NCBI RefSeq assembly: GCF_000612505.1
Contig: NZ_CP004078.1
Coordinates: forward strand, 980,001 to 1,044,000
Source: Paenibacillus sabinae T27
Lineage (GTDB): Bacteria > Bacillota > Bacilli > Paenibacillales > Paenibacillaceae
Reading direction: 5' to 3'
Length of the DNA: 64,000 nucleotides
This document shows, piece after piece, positions 51,018-60,492 of this stretch; within the stretch, counting starts at the first letter, position 1; each line of letters begins with the position of its first letter. The notes below the pieces were generated by a model. It saw only the letters and a program-made list of their open reading frames with translations, did not search any database and was not told the DNA's origin. The position numbers and the translations under genes were made by a program.

Positions 51018-53495
51018 ATGATCAGATCGCTGGCAATGCGTTATGCGGCGGAGTACGCCGCCCGTGAGGACCGGCTGCAGGATCAGGGGGACGGGCGCAG
51101 CAGCATCCATTACCCCGCCCTGTTTCTGTTCGTAGGCGAGAAGGCCGCGCCCGCTATAGGCCCCGTGCTAGACAGCTGCCGCCGCAAATGGGACAACGCC
51201 GGCGGCGTTATGGCGCTGCACGCCGTTCCCGAAGGCGGGAAGGCGGAGCAATCCGCCGTCCCGCAAGGTGAACCGGCGTCCGGCGGCTTCGCATCCGAGA
51301 GCCCTGCTTCCGGGATTTCCTCCCGAAGCGGGGCTTCGGCACCGCTCTTGTCCGGCGGGCCGACTGACCGGCTCCGGACGATGACCCTTCCCCGGACCGA
51401 AGGGCGCGATCCCCGCACGGTCCGCCGGGACCTGTTCCTTGAGTTCCAAGGGGAACAGCGTTATCTCGCGGAGATGAACACCGCGCTGCGGCGCTTGACG
51501 GACAGCATGGCGGATTACGGCAGGCTGTATTCTTCCTTTGACGTCATCCATCTCTCCATCATCACTCGGGTCGACGACCCGCTTAATGTGCTGCTGCCGG
51601 AAATCACGCTGCTGACCCGTGCCGTGCTCGGCCAGTCGTTCAAATCGGTGCAGACCGATCTGTTCACGCTGATCAGTGAGCGGGAACAGGCTGAGAGCTT
51701 CGGGCTTTCCAGCTCGGCGGGAATGGCCTTCCTGCGCGAGCTGGAGGGCATGCAGTCGCCGGATTACGAACGTACCGCTCCGCTGCTCGTGACCGAGGAC
51801 GGACTGTCCATTCCGGTCAGCCACGGTCCGGCGCCGCTGTTTGACCTTGTCTACGTCCTGTCGGACAAGAATGAGCGCGGCACGTCGCCGGCGGGCGGAA
51901 TGGACGACAATTACGAAATCATTTCCCACATCAGTCTGCTGAAGAACGTGATGCGGCCCTCCGGCGACAGCCGGGACCAGGCCGGTTATAACAATATGGC
52001 GTTCAAAAGCGGGATCAGGGGCAGCACGGGCCGGCAGGGATACGCTTCCGCCGGCTTCTCCGGCGTCAAGCGGCCGAACCGGCAGATCGCCCTGGCCGTG
52101 CTGTACCATACGTTCCGCCGGATCACGGAGGAGATGTCCGGCGAGAGCCGTCTCGGCCCGCGCGAACGTCTCGAACGGCTCGGCTTAAGCCAAGGCAGCC
52201 TGCGGGAGCGGGCCAAGAAGCTGCTTCCGGACAAGGAGGGCATTCTCGAAATGACCGGCCTGATGAGTCATGGGCGCCCATCCTATAGTGAGCTGAAACG
52301 GCTGTCACTGCGCGAAGCGGAGGAACGGCTGTTTGGCAGAGGCGGCGAGGCTTACTTCAGCAGTAATTTCGCTTCGCCCGCGGCGAAGCGGCTGGAAGCC
52401 GCCGACCCGCTGCGGGAGTGGAAACCGCTGCTCGCCGCTCCGGAAGGGGGAAGCGAGGGAGTCACGTTCTTCCAGCTGGCGGAGTGGACCGCCGACCGGG
52501 ACGATGCCGGCAGTCTGCTTTATGGGCTCCGCCAGCATATGGCCGGGCTCAGAGCCGCGATTGCCTTATCGCGTGAGGAGCTGGAGCTGCTGTACGGGGA
52601 TAGCGTGGACCGGCTGCCCTTCTCCAAGGTGCCGCTTATGGACAAGCGGACGGTCCGGAACTTTATTCACTATCTGTTCGCAGAGGTGTACGGCGCCAAG
52701 TATGAACTGCTGCTGCTGGAGAACGAGCTTGCGCTGTGCCTCCGGCTCGAAGCCGCGCTGGAGTCGCTGCATTCGGCAAGCGTCAAGCGGGTGAAGGCGA
52801 TGGAGCGGCTGGAGGAGGAGCTTAAAGCGGCAGCGCTGGACAGCATCGGCCGGGCGGAGGGCGATATCGGCCGGAATATTATGGAGTATTACCGCGCCGT
52901 GACGGATGAAGTGATCGGCGAGATCGAGTCCCGGCGCGGCCCCGGCGCCCTGCTGAGCGAGCGGTATATGGGAAGTGTTCCTGATCTGCTGGACCGGGGC
53001 GCCGAGGCGCTGCTGGAGCGGCTGATCGGAGTGTGCGTGCGGGAGATTCTGACGGCTGAGCCTTTCGCCCTTTCGTTCGAGGAGGAGCTTCTGCGGCGGG
53101 CAAATGTCGCGGCGGCGTACGACAACCGGGAGGTATTATCGAAGGAAGAGCTGTTCCGGCGCCTGTACCGGACGCTGGAAGAGGAAGCGGCCATCCATGT
53201 CCGTCTCTTCGAGTACACGCAGGAGCACCGGCATGAGGAAAAATATTTCTTCGGCGACAGCGGCTCGGAATTTCTGCGTTACGCGCTTTCGGCTGACGAG
53301 ACGACGCGCATTTACCGGTTGGGCGTTGTGCATGAGCGGCGGCGCAGCGGCGTAGAGAAGCTGAATCTGATGGGCGGATTCCATCTGGAGGATCTGCTGT
53401 ACTACCGCAATGGCCGGATTTATTATGAGACTTATATGAAGAACGGTTACGAGCTGCACGGCGTGGATGAGGAGTCGCTTCCCGCTCTGCGCTAG
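51018..53495 (+). CDS. Cluster protein of 825 aa, possible degenerate tubulin-like partner
   Basis: No family recognised with confidence. The first 110 residues end in a low-complexity Ser/Gly/Pro part. Residues about 160-320 have strand-helix alternation with DVIHLSIITRVDDPLN and FDLVYVLSDKNERG, which resembles the central part of Tubulin_2-type proteins but lacks both glycine loops. Residues about 480-760 are mainly helical. It sits four bases after the tubulin-like gene, with only a weak ATAGG as ribosome binding site, so coupling is likely. I infer it is a stoichiometric partner. Confidence 0.7.
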   Translation: MIRSLAMRYAAEYAAREDRLQDQGDGRSSIHYPALFLFVGEKAAPAIGPVLDSCRRKWDNAGGVMALHAVPEGGKAEQSAVPQGEPASGGFASESPASGISSRSGASAPLLSGGPTDRLRTMTLPRTEGRDPRTVRRDLFLEFQGEQRYLAEMNTALRRLTDSMADYGRLYSSFDVIHLSIITRVDDPLNVLLPEITLLTRAVLGQSFKSVQTDLFTLISEREQAESFGLSSSAGMAFLRELEGMQSPDYERTAPLLVTEDGLSIPVSHGPAPLFDLVYVLSDKNERGTSPAGGMDDNYEIISHISLLKNVMRPSGDSRDQAGYNNMAFKSGIRGSTGRQGYASAGFSGVKRPNRQIALAVLYHTFRRITEEMSGESRLGPRERLERLGLSQGSLRERAKKLLPDKEGILEMTGLMSHGRPSYSELKRLSLREAEERLFGRGGEAYFSSNFASPAAKRLEAADPLREWKPLLAAPEGGSEGVTFFQLAEWTADRDDAGSLLYGLRQHMAGLRAAIALSREELELLYGDSVDRLPFSKVPLMDKRTVRNFIHYLFAEVYGAKYELLLLENELALCLRLEAALESLHSASVKRVKAMERLEEELKAAALDSIGRAEGDIGRNIMEYYRAVTDEVIGEIESRRGPGALLSERYMGSVPDLLDRGAEALLERLIGVCVREILTAEPFALSFEEELLRRANVAAAYDNREVLSKEELFRRLYRTLEEEAAIHVRLFEYTQEHRHEEKYFFGDSGSEFLRYALSADETTRIYRLGVVHERRRSGVEKLNLMGGFHLEDLLYYRNGRIYYETYMKNGYELHGVDEESLPALR

Positions 53496-53521
53496 AGGCT
53501 TTCCGAAAGGATGATGAATCG

Positions 53522-54817
53522 ATGCAGCGCAAATTGAATCTGCTTCTCCTCTTGTTCAGTCTGATCGGCGGAGCGGTCGCTTTTGTGATTGGCGAGCTGA
53601 TGCTCGGCCGCCTGCTTGGAGACTGGCCGTCCATTCTGGTCGTCGGTCTGTACTTTGGCGTTGTGGCGCTTGGTGCGGGGCTCGGCTGTCTGCTGGCCGA
53701 GATGATTTCGCCCAGCCTGAACGGCTGGTCGTGGCGTCGGCGGTACCTTGGCTTGTCTTGGAAGCTGCTTCCGCTGTCCGTCGCCCTGCTGCTGGGCGCG
53801 GGGACGTTGATGGAGTTCGTATACGAACTCAATTTCGGCGGCCTGAGGCCAGTTAAGGATATCGTGATGGTCATCGATGATTCCGGCAGCATGGAGCAGA
53901 GCGACCCAGGCAACAGCCGCTATACGGCTGCGCGGGACCTAGTGATGCGGATGGACGGGGATAACAGGGTCGCGGTGCTGACATTCAGCGACCAGGCGGC
54001 GGTCGTTCAGCCGCTGACTTCGCTTGGGAAGGCTGGGAACCGGGAGCAGGTGACGACTGCGATTAACACTCTGCGGACGACCCAGGGCGGAACGAATCTT
54101 AGCGGGGCGCTGTCGGAGGCGCTGAACGTCATTAACGGCGACAGTTCCTCCGGACGGGGAGCGATGGTCATTCTGCTGTCGGACGGGGTAAGCCGGCTGG
54201 ACACCTCTACGGAGCTCCGCGATTACGTGGACCGCGGGATTGCGGTTAACACGATCGGCCTCAGTATCAGCGATCCTTCCGGCCCAGCCCTGCTGAAGGC
54301 CATCGCCGGGACGACCGGCGGGCAATATTACGATGTCGCTGACGCGAACCGTCTGGCCGATATCTTCCGCCAGATTTACGACCGTCTCGGCGACCGGACG
54401 CTGCTTACAGAGCGGACGGATAACACGCAGAACAGCCCTTATTACGCGGCACTGCGCGTTCTGTCGCTGGTATTGATCGGGGCTGCGCTCGGACTCGGGC
54501 TCGGCATTGTCTTCGACAACCGCCATCTGGCCAAAAGCTTTGGCCTCGGCGGCATCGTGTCCGGCCTGCTGGCCGGGCTCACGCTGGAATTCGGCCTCGG
54601 CGGACACGCCTTCGTAAACGCGATGGTGCGGCTGCTGGCCGTGCTGCTGCTGGCCGGAGTGATCGCGCTGTTCACCGCGGTCGTTCCGGTGGGAGAAGGT
54701 CGGCTGACCCGCCGGGGACACGGAGCGAAGCAGCCGTCCCGGCGTCCGTCACAGGGTTATTCACCCCGCGGGAACCGGAGCAGCAAAGGCTTCCGTACCG
54801 CTGACAAAGATCACTAG
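53522..54817 (+). CDS. Polytopic membrane protein with vWA domain
   Basis: This 431-residue protein has three N-terminal transmembrane helices (about 5-30, 38-62 and 80-98). A vWA domain (about 110-290) follows with an intact MIDAS site DDSGSMEQSD, the T in TQGGTNLSG and LSDGVS. About three more helices close the protein (about 310-400), then a basic tail. AAAGGATGA precedes the ATG. It differs from the first vWA protein in topology, since its vWA domain lies between two membrane bundles and should be on the cytoplasmic side if the N terminus is inside and there are an even number of crossings; the side is uncertain. Confidence 0.85.
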   Translation: MQRKLNLLLLLFSLIGGAVAFVIGELMLGRLLGDWPSILVVGLYFGVVALGAGLGCLLAEMISPSLNGWSWRRRYLGLSWKLLPLSVALLLGAGTLMEFVYELNFGGLRPVKDIVMVIDDSGSMEQSDPGNSRYTAARDLVMRMDGDNRVAVLTFSDQAAVVQPLTSLGKAGNREQVTTAINTLRTTQGGTNLSGALSEALNVINGDSSSGRGAMVILLSDGVSRLDTSTELRDYVDRGIAVNTIGLSISDPSGPALLKAIAGTTGGQYYDVADANRLADIFRQIYDRLGDRTLLTERTDNTQNSPYYAALRVLSLVLIGAALGLGLGIVFDNRHLAKSFGLGGIVSGLLAGLTLEFGLGGHAFVNAMVRLLAVLLLAGVIALFTAVVPVGEGRLTRRGHGAKQPSRRPSQGYSPRGNRSSKGFRTADKDH

Positions 54818-54834
54818 GAAAGGGGCTGCGGCCT

Positions 54835-55476
54835 ATGAGATATATCGAGCATTCACCGGACCTGCCGGGCATCACGGATATCATCTCGCGCGTGGAGGAG
54901 CGGACCTGCACGCTCCGGTGGCGCTGGCCCGAAGGCCTGCAGGCCGTCTATATCCATAAAGGCCCGGGGGGCGGAGATCACCTGGAAGAGGACAGCTGCC
55001 CGCCCGGAGGCCTGAAGCTGTACACGCGTGAAGAATACAAGGCGAATGGCGGCTATCACGACCGGCTGGAGGAGATCGGTCTGGTGGTCTACACCGTGCT
55101 TGCCCGCGTGACGGAGAACGGAGAGACGCTGCTGGTCCGGCAGCGTGACGGCGCGAACCTTGCGACCGTCAGCGCGGGCAAGGCGCTCATCCGATACGCG
55201 ATTCACGCCAAACGGGGCTTGTTCCGCAAGGAGCAGACCGTACATATGACGATTACGGCGGAAGTTCCCGTCGGCCGGGAAGTGCTGTGCTATGTCAAGA
55301 AGCACGGCGGTTATCCGGCCGACAAAGAGGATGGCATTCTTTTTCCGTTCGTGCAGGATTTCGCGCCGGGCCGCAACGCCCTTCCGCCGATTGAGATCGG
55401 CAGGGACGACCGGATCCGCATCTTTTTTACCGATGGGCCGAAGTACGGCCGCTACTATGAACTGGTGCCGGAATGA
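54835..55476 (+). CDS. Beta-rich cluster protein (213 aa), unknown
   Basis: No family recognised. The protein has no signal peptide or membrane segment and consists mainly of short strands (CTLRWRWPEGLQAVYIHKG, VVYTVLARV, VHMTITAEVP, EVLCYVKKHGG, RIRIFFTDGP). This pattern suggests one or two Ig/Fn3-like sandwiches. It starts 17 bases after the second vWA gene, so it belongs to the same run, and is followed by a 218-base gap before the GTPase gene. A binding or adaptor role is a guess. Confidence 0.7.
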   Translation: MRYIEHSPDLPGITDIISRVEERTCTLRWRWPEGLQAVYIHKGPGGGDHLEEDSCPPGGLKLYTREEYKANGGYHDRLEEIGLVVYTVLARVTENGETLLVRQRDGANLATVSAGKALIRYAIHAKRGLFRKEQTVHMTITAEVPVGREVLCYVKKHGGYPADKEDGILFPFVQDFAPGRNALPPIEIGRDDRIRIFFTDGPKYGRYYELVPE

Positions 55477-55694
55477 GACCGGGCGCGAAGGCCTGCACAA
55501 TTGATACAGCAGAGAGCTTCAGGTGAGGTACACGGAGGAAGGTTTAGAACCGAATCGCCCGGGTGCAAGCTAAGCCCGATTACCTGTTCTGCTATTTTTA
55601 ACGGCGTTTATTATTTTGACTTCTATTTCTACGAGAAACGTACCTGCGTCTTAAAAAGACGCCGTCAGGAGTTTCTTCTTGGGAGGATGAGCAT
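55477..55694 (+). other. Non-coding gap inside the NTPase run
   Basis: No gene found. It holds a small hairpin (CGTCTT, AAAA, AGACG) at about 55647-55663 without a T-tract, and a second inverted repeat upstream of it. A promoter could lie here, but no good -35/-10 pair was seen. Confidence 0.4.
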
Positions 55695-56951
55695 ATGTCT
55701 TTTTTCAGCCGCTTTTTGAAGAAGAACCAGCCGCAGCCGCGGCCGCTTTTTTACGATATCGTATGTCCGTACTGCTTCAGCAAATTCGACCCGTCGGAAG
55801 TGCTCTTCCGGGCCATGCACAGCCGGGAGGACGACGAGGATTACGCGCTGGGCGAGGATGATGAGCTCAATAAATACCGCGAGCGGTTCGGGCTCGATTC
55901 GGTGGACGATCTTGAAGCGATTATTCGGCCGTCCGACATTCCGGAGGAGCATCATCATTATACGGATCATGTGCTGACTGGGCTGACCGACCGCTACGGG
56001 GTGCTTACGCGGAGACGTCTCTGCCCTCACTGCCACAACGAGCTGCCGGTCACGGCGGGAAAGGTGCCAAGCAATATCATCTCCATTATCGGCGCTTCCC
56101 AGGTCGGCAAATCGGTCTACATGACCTCGCTCATCCACACGCTGCAGCATACGACCGCCGGCCACTTCGAGGCCGCCTGCATGCCGCTGAACGCCGAAAT
56201 CAGCCGCAAATTCCGCAGTCTGTACGAGGACCCGCTGTTCGAGCGAGGTGATTTGCTGTCTTCGACCCAGAAAGAGAAGATGCAGGAGCCGTTTATTTTT
56301 CAATTCGTGTTCAAAAATGAGGACAAGCCGCCGCTGACGCTCGTCTTCTTCGATGTCGCGGGCGAGGGCATGGTCGATCAGGACTACCTCGGGCTGCACG
56401 GCCAGCATATCAAAAATTCGGCGGGCATCCTGTTCATGGTCGATCCGCTGCAAATCCGCTCCATCCGCGAAAAAATCCGCATCAATATCGGCGACCGCCC
56501 CGGCGAATGGGTCTCGCAGTACGATGAGCCGCGCGATGTGGTGCTGACGCTTTTCGGCGATTTTATCGCCTATCAGGAGAAGAGCAAGACCGACATTCCG
56601 ACCGCCGTTGTGCTGGCCAAGAGCGACATGCTGCACTCGCTGAAGGACGAGGACGGGGATTACATCAAGGCCAACAGCAATGTATTCAACAATTACGTGC
56701 ACCGCGGGACGCTGAATCTGGACGAGGTCGGCAATATCGACGGCGAAATCAGCCGTTTTATCGGAAAAGTGGACCGTCCGTTCAAGGATACGATGGATGT
56801 CTATTTCTCCAATACCGCCTATTTCGCGGTTTCGGCGCTTGGCAGCAATCCCGTCGATCAGAAAATCGAAGGCGTCGTCAGCCCCATCCGGGTGGATGAG
56901 CCGTTCCTGTGGCTGCTGCACAAGCTGAAGTTCATCGAAGGGAGCGATTAA
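55695..56951 (+). CDS. Zinc-ribbon P-loop GTPase (TRAFAC-type)
   Basis: This 418-residue protein has two CxxC pairs (C24/C27 and C110/C113) that probably form a zinc ribbon split around an acidic loop (about 45-60). A GTPase-like domain follows. The P-loop is GASQVGKS (133-140), the switch II or Walker B equivalent is DVAGEG starting at D220, and a late AKSD stands in for the NKxD specificity motif. It resembles the DO-GTPase-type TRAFAC proteins found with GAP1. GGGAGGA precedes the ATG, and the GAP1-like gene begins three bases after its stop. It probably acts as the GTP switch of the cluster. Confidence 0.85.
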   Translation: MSFFSRFLKKNQPQPRPLFYDIVCPYCFSKFDPSEVLFRAMHSREDDEDYALGEDDELNKYRERFGLDSVDDLEAIIRPSDIPEEHHHYTDHVLTGLTDRYGVLTRRRLCPHCHNELPVTAGKVPSNIISIIGASQVGKSVYMTSLIHTLQHTTAGHFEAACMPLNAEISRKFRSLYEDPLFERGDLLSSTQKEKMQEPFIFQFVFKNEDKPPLTLVFFDVAGEGMVDQDYLGLHGQHIKNSAGILFMVDPLQIRSIREKIRINIGDRPGEWVSQYDEPRDVVLTLFGDFIAYQEKSKTDIPTAVVLAKSDMLHSLKDEDGDYIKANSNVFNNYVHRGTLNLDEVGNIDGEISRFIGKVDRPFKDTMDVYFSNTAYFAVSALGSNPVDQKIEGVVSPIRVDEPFLWLLHKLKFIEGSD

Positions 56952-56954
56952 ACG

Positions 56955-59900
56955 GTGAGCATTCATTCGGAAGCCGGCGTCGCCCAGCAGATGTATACGC
57001 GGCAGCGGCGCGGCGTTTTCCGCTCCACGGAGGGCTTTGACACGGTGGCGAAGTCAGAGAGTCTGGACAATAATTTCGTCAAAAAAATCCTTCACCCGTT
57101 CTGCCTGTACGACGCTCCGGCGGAGCTGGCGGCCAGAGGCGAGAAGGACGAGTCGCAGTATCCGCCCGCACTTCATCTGTTTCATCCGGACAGCGGGGAG
57201 ACCGTGCTTGGACAAAGCGTCTTCCAGGCGGCGGATTTCACGGGGCTGCGCAGCGCCTTTTTCACCCATAATTATGTGCTTCCCGCCTCCCGGGCCGAAG
57301 AAATCGTGCGGGATTACGGTGACTATCTGCATGCGGATTTTGCCGAGGGATTCAGCGGAGAACCGGGAGAACCCCTGCCGGAGCTAGGCGGCATCCCGGT
57401 GTCACGGCGAAACCGTCCCCGCCCGGCGGACGTTCTGAAATCGCTTGGCGTCGACAGAGCAATCTTTAACAATCTGCTGCAGGCGATCATGCAGTCGGTG
57501 TCCGGCAAAAAGAAAATGTATATATCGCTGAACGTCCCCGTGAGTGAACTGTCGGCGCGGGCGGCCGATCTGACCGAGGTGCTCCTCGGCTGTCTCCCCC
57601 TCGAATTCCGCCGCAGACTCGGTGTCATCACGTATGCAAAAGAGCCCCAGAGCCGTAAATACATCCACCTGACGTTTGTGGAGAACGGCTCGCTGCGTCC
57701 CGGTGACCGGGCGATCGAGAAGGACTTTATTTTTGATCTTGCCGCCGGACGGATAATGAACGCCGATTTCCCGGCCTCGTCCCAGCCGTTCCTTGAGCTC
57801 GCTTGGGAGCTGCTGCTGCGCGGGAAAGGGGCTGCGGACGATTTTGCCGGGTTCGCTGACATGATGCTGGGAGGCGAGCCTGCGGAACGGAAGCTGTCAC
57901 TGGCGGCTTATAACGAGCTGGCGGTTTTTTACCGGATCGAGCAGGGAGACGAGGCGTTATACCGGGAGAACAAAAGCGCCGTCCTGAACGGGCTGCTCAG
58001 CTATCTGGGCGGAGAAGGGGCGCTGGAGTCGAAAATCCGGCTGAACGACCTGTTTCTGGAGCGCTTCGACCGCGAATTCGACGCCGTCCGGCAGAAGGCG
58101 ATACCGGAGACGGCCGTTCTGGAGAGCTTCCGGGATTATTTTTCGCTGAAGGGCCATAATTACCGGACGCGGATCGTCGATTACTTTATTAACGGGATGC
58201 TGAACGCGCAAAATGCCGGCCGCACGGATTCTCTGGAGGAAGCGTTTGGCGTAGTTGAGAGCGGCGGGGAGCTGGCTGCCGCCTTTTTCCGCAAGCTGCT
58301 GACGACCCCGGTCTTTGCGCGTCTTCTGTTCCAGCCCTATGTGGAATCCCGGCTGGCGTCGGCCGCGAACGCCGCGGGGCTGCTGGAGTGGATAGGGCAT
58401 TGGGACCGGTTCATGCCTGAAGCGCTGCGTCAACCGGCTGTCCATGACGCGCTGCTCGATTATTTGCCGGAGAAGCTGGAGCGGGAGCGTGATCCGGTGG
58501 GAGCCGTGGCGGCGATCCATAGCCGCATTGAACAAGCAGAGAAGGACCGCCGCCGGAGAGCAGGCATCCGCCCCGAAGCGCTGGCGCTCCAGAAGGAGCT
58601 GGCCGCCGCGGCCGACCGGTATTTGCTGGAGCGGCTGTCGATTGAAGATATTACGCAGGAGCAGCTGCTGGAGCTGTCATTTGTCCGCTACGCCCTCGAT
58701 ATGGGCGAATGGGACCCGCCGCTTGACCTGCACAGCAGGCGGAAGGCGAATGTACTGCGCACGGCGTACCGCTGGTTCGGGGAGGAGAACCCGGACGAGC
58801 ATATTTTTGACGGCCTGTCTCCGCAGGAACTGGACGATGTGCAGCTTCTGGGACGACGCTGGATGAAAGAGAGCCCCGGAGCCGAGCCTTTTGCCCGCCT
58901 GCCGCTGGCCTTCTACCACAGCAGCGCCCGCGAGGGAGGGCCGCTCGAGTATGATGCGCTGCTGGAGCATGTCCGGAGGAAGGAGGAAGGCGGCAAGGAA
59001 GCGGTCTACCGTTTTCTGGCCTGGTCGCAGGACAATCCGCTGTTCACCATTTCCTCAAGGAAGCTCCAGCCGGGCTACCGGCGGGCGATTTTAAAGTATT
59101 TCGCCAGCCATGACCGTGAAGCGTTCAAGAGCCGCGAATTCCGAAAAACATATATGGCCCCGGCGGGACCCGCGCTGCAAAACGTATATGGAGAGGCCCG
59201 GGGGCAAGCGGCCTCGCCGCTGGCCAAGTGGGTGCGCCGCCGCCGGTTTCAGCTGATGATCTTCGGCGCGGCCGTTATCGTTCTGCTGGTTGCAGGCGCC
59301 CTTGCGGCCCGCCTATTGAAGGGCGGCGGAGACGAAGCGACTCCGGCCGCCTCGCCGCAGCCTTCGCCGACGCAGTCTGCGGCTGGCGCGGGCTATCTCG
59401 AAGCCGCCGCCTATCTTGAGCGCGGCGGGGGCGGAGGCTCGCTGCTGTTCGCCTTCGCCTCCCCGGACGCCTGCCGCGAGTTTAATCCGGCGGAGATTGA
59501 GGTGGATGCCGGTACCGGCCAGGCTGAAGTGTATAAAGTGGACAGCCTGGTCCATGACTGCGGGCTGCCGGGATCGGCAAGCCCTTCGAATGCCGGTGGA
59601 GCAGCGGGTTCCGCCGGCGCTGCCGGTTCGGGAGCGGCGGCCTCCGGTGGGGGAACAGCTGGAAACGCCGGCAGCGGCCAAGGCCAGGCGGACACGGTGT
59701 CCGCCGATGAGAGCAAGGCCGCCGGGGATTCGCTCTCGGCCTCGGCCGGCCCATCGGCAGCTACCGGCGGGACCGTTCCTGCAAGCTCGCCGTCGCCGCC
59801 TGGAGAGCCAGCCGCCGGGTCAAGCATTGCGGACTCCCCGGCACCGGGTTCATCCGGCGGGAGCGGAGGATCTTCCGCTGTCGCACCTAACCAGGTGAAG

Positions 59901-60032
59901 GTAACGCTCGTTTCCGCCCCTAAGCTGACGGCCGGCAGCACGGTGAAAGCCGAAGACTATACGCTGGTCCTTATGGAAGCTCCGCAGGCGGCTCCATCCC
60001 CTTCGGCAAGCGCGAGTTCTCCGGCGGAATAG
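56955..60032 (+). CDS. GAP1-like GTPase-associated protein with membrane anchor
   Basis: This 1025-residue protein begins AQQMYTRQRRGVFRSTEGFD and DTVAKSESLD, the pattern of the GAP1-N2 domain of GTPase-associated protein 1. A long helical middle (about 280-750) follows, then one transmembrane helix (about 762-786). The C-terminal domain has a Gly/Ala/Ser/Pro-rich stretch and a short beta segment (VKVTLVSAPKLTAGS). It starts with GTG three bases after the GTPase stop, so the two should be coupled in translation. The name refers to family association; GAP activity is not shown. It closes the cluster. Confidence 0.82.
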   Translation: MSIHSEAGVAQQMYTRQRRGVFRSTEGFDTVAKSESLDNNFVKKILHPFCLYDAPAELAARGEKDESQYPPALHLFHPDSGETVLGQSVFQAADFTGLRSAFFTHNYVLPASRAEEIVRDYGDYLHADFAEGFSGEPGEPLPELGGIPVSRRNRPRPADVLKSLGVDRAIFNNLLQAIMQSVSGKKKMYISLNVPVSELSARAADLTEVLLGCLPLEFRRRLGVITYAKEPQSRKYIHLTFVENGSLRPGDRAIEKDFIFDLAAGRIMNADFPASSQPFLELAWELLLRGKGAADDFAGFADMMLGGEPAERKLSLAAYNELAVFYRIEQGDEALYRENKSAVLNGLLSYLGGEGALESKIRLNDLFLERFDREFDAVRQKAIPETAVLESFRDYFSLKGHNYRTRIVDYFINGMLNAQNAGRTDSLEEAFGVVESGGELAAAFFRKLLTTPVFARLLFQPYVESRLASAANAAGLLEWIGHWDRFMPEALRQPAVHDALLDYLPEKLERERDPVGAVAAIHSRIEQAEKDRRRRAGIRPEALALQKELAAAADRYLLERLSIEDITQEQLLELSFVRYALDMGEWDPPLDLHSRRKANVLRTAYRWFGEENPDEHIFDGLSPQELDDVQLLGRRWMKESPGAEPFARLPLAFYHSSAREGGPLEYDALLEHVRRKEEGGKEAVYRFLAWSQDNPLFTISSRKLQPGYRRAILKYFASHDREAFKSREFRKTYMAPAGPALQNVYGEARGQAASPLAKWVRRRRFQLMIFGAAVIVLLVAGALAARLLKGGGDEATPAASPQPSPTQSAAGAGYLEAAAYLERGGGGGSLLFAFASPDACREFNPAEIEVDAGTGQAEVYKVDSLVHDCGLPGSASPSNAGGAAGSAGAAGSGAAASGGGTAGNAGSGQGQADTVSADESKAAGDSLSASAGPSAATGGTVPASSPSPPGEPAAGSSIADSPAPGSSGGSGGSSAVAPNQVKVTLVSAPKLTAGSTVKAEDYTLVLMEAPQAAPSPSASASSPAE

Positions 60033-60079
60033 CGGAGAATTTACGCGTTCAATTTCATGGCTTAATGGCTTTTCATGTA

Positions 60080-60108
60080 TGGACAACCCTTGTGATAACC
60101 GATATGAT
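60080..60108 (+). promoter_or_regulatory. Promoter before the cobalamin riboswitch
   Basis: TGGACA (60080-60085) and TATGAT (60103-60108) with 17 bp between. It is placed about 30 bases before the aptamer. Confidence 0.6.
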
Positions 60109-60136
60109 AAAGATTGTCAAAATTTAATATAGTCTT

Positions 60137-60308
60137 AAAAAAGGTGCAGGCCGATTACAAGCCTGCTTAAAAGGGAAGCCGGTTGGAATCCGGCGCGGTC
60201 CCGCCACTGTATATGCGGAGCGCTCCTCTGAAACAAGCCACTGTTCAAGGCGAACGGGAAGGCCGGAGGGGAGGCGATGAGGCATAAGCCAGGAGACCTG
60301 CCTTTTTT
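60137..60308 (+). promoter_or_regulatory. Cobalamin riboswitch
   Basis: The aptamer core is recognisable: GGGAAGCCGGTTGGAATCC, then GGCGCGGTCCCGCCACTG, and the AAGCCAGGAGACCTGCC closing segment. The closing stem pairs AAAAAAG..GCAGG with CCTGC.CTTTTTT. It precedes a U-tailed terminator and the surface protein gene, so B12 should switch that gene off. Confidence 0.95.
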
Positions 60309-60412
60309 CAGTCAAGGTTCAGTGTCCTTCGGGGGGTGAGGGCATCTGGCATTTACGCGCGGCCGATGCCGGGAGTGGCTTATACAGCATGGATTCCCGG
60401 CTCGTTTTTCCG

Positions 60413-60443
60413 AAAGACCGTCCCTCCGGGGCGGTCTTTTTTT
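60413..60443 (+). terminator. Riboswitch-controlled terminator
   Basis: AAAGACCGTCCC pairs with GGGGCGGTCTTT and is followed by seven T, about 100 bases after the aptamer and 50 before the start codon. Confidence 0.85.
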
Positions 60444-60492
60444 ATGGTTTCGGAAGACTCCCATAATACTCAAGAGAGAAAGAGGTTGAAGA

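Noticed and set aside
55477..55694. T-box or other known riboswitch
   Set aside because: Several small hairpins exist, but no T-box AGGGTGGNACCGCG element or other aptamer core was found.
55665..56966. 433-codon open frame antisense to the P-loop GTPase
   Set aside because: The plus strand carries clear P-loop and zinc-ribbon motifs; the antisense product has none and is a GC-driven shadow.
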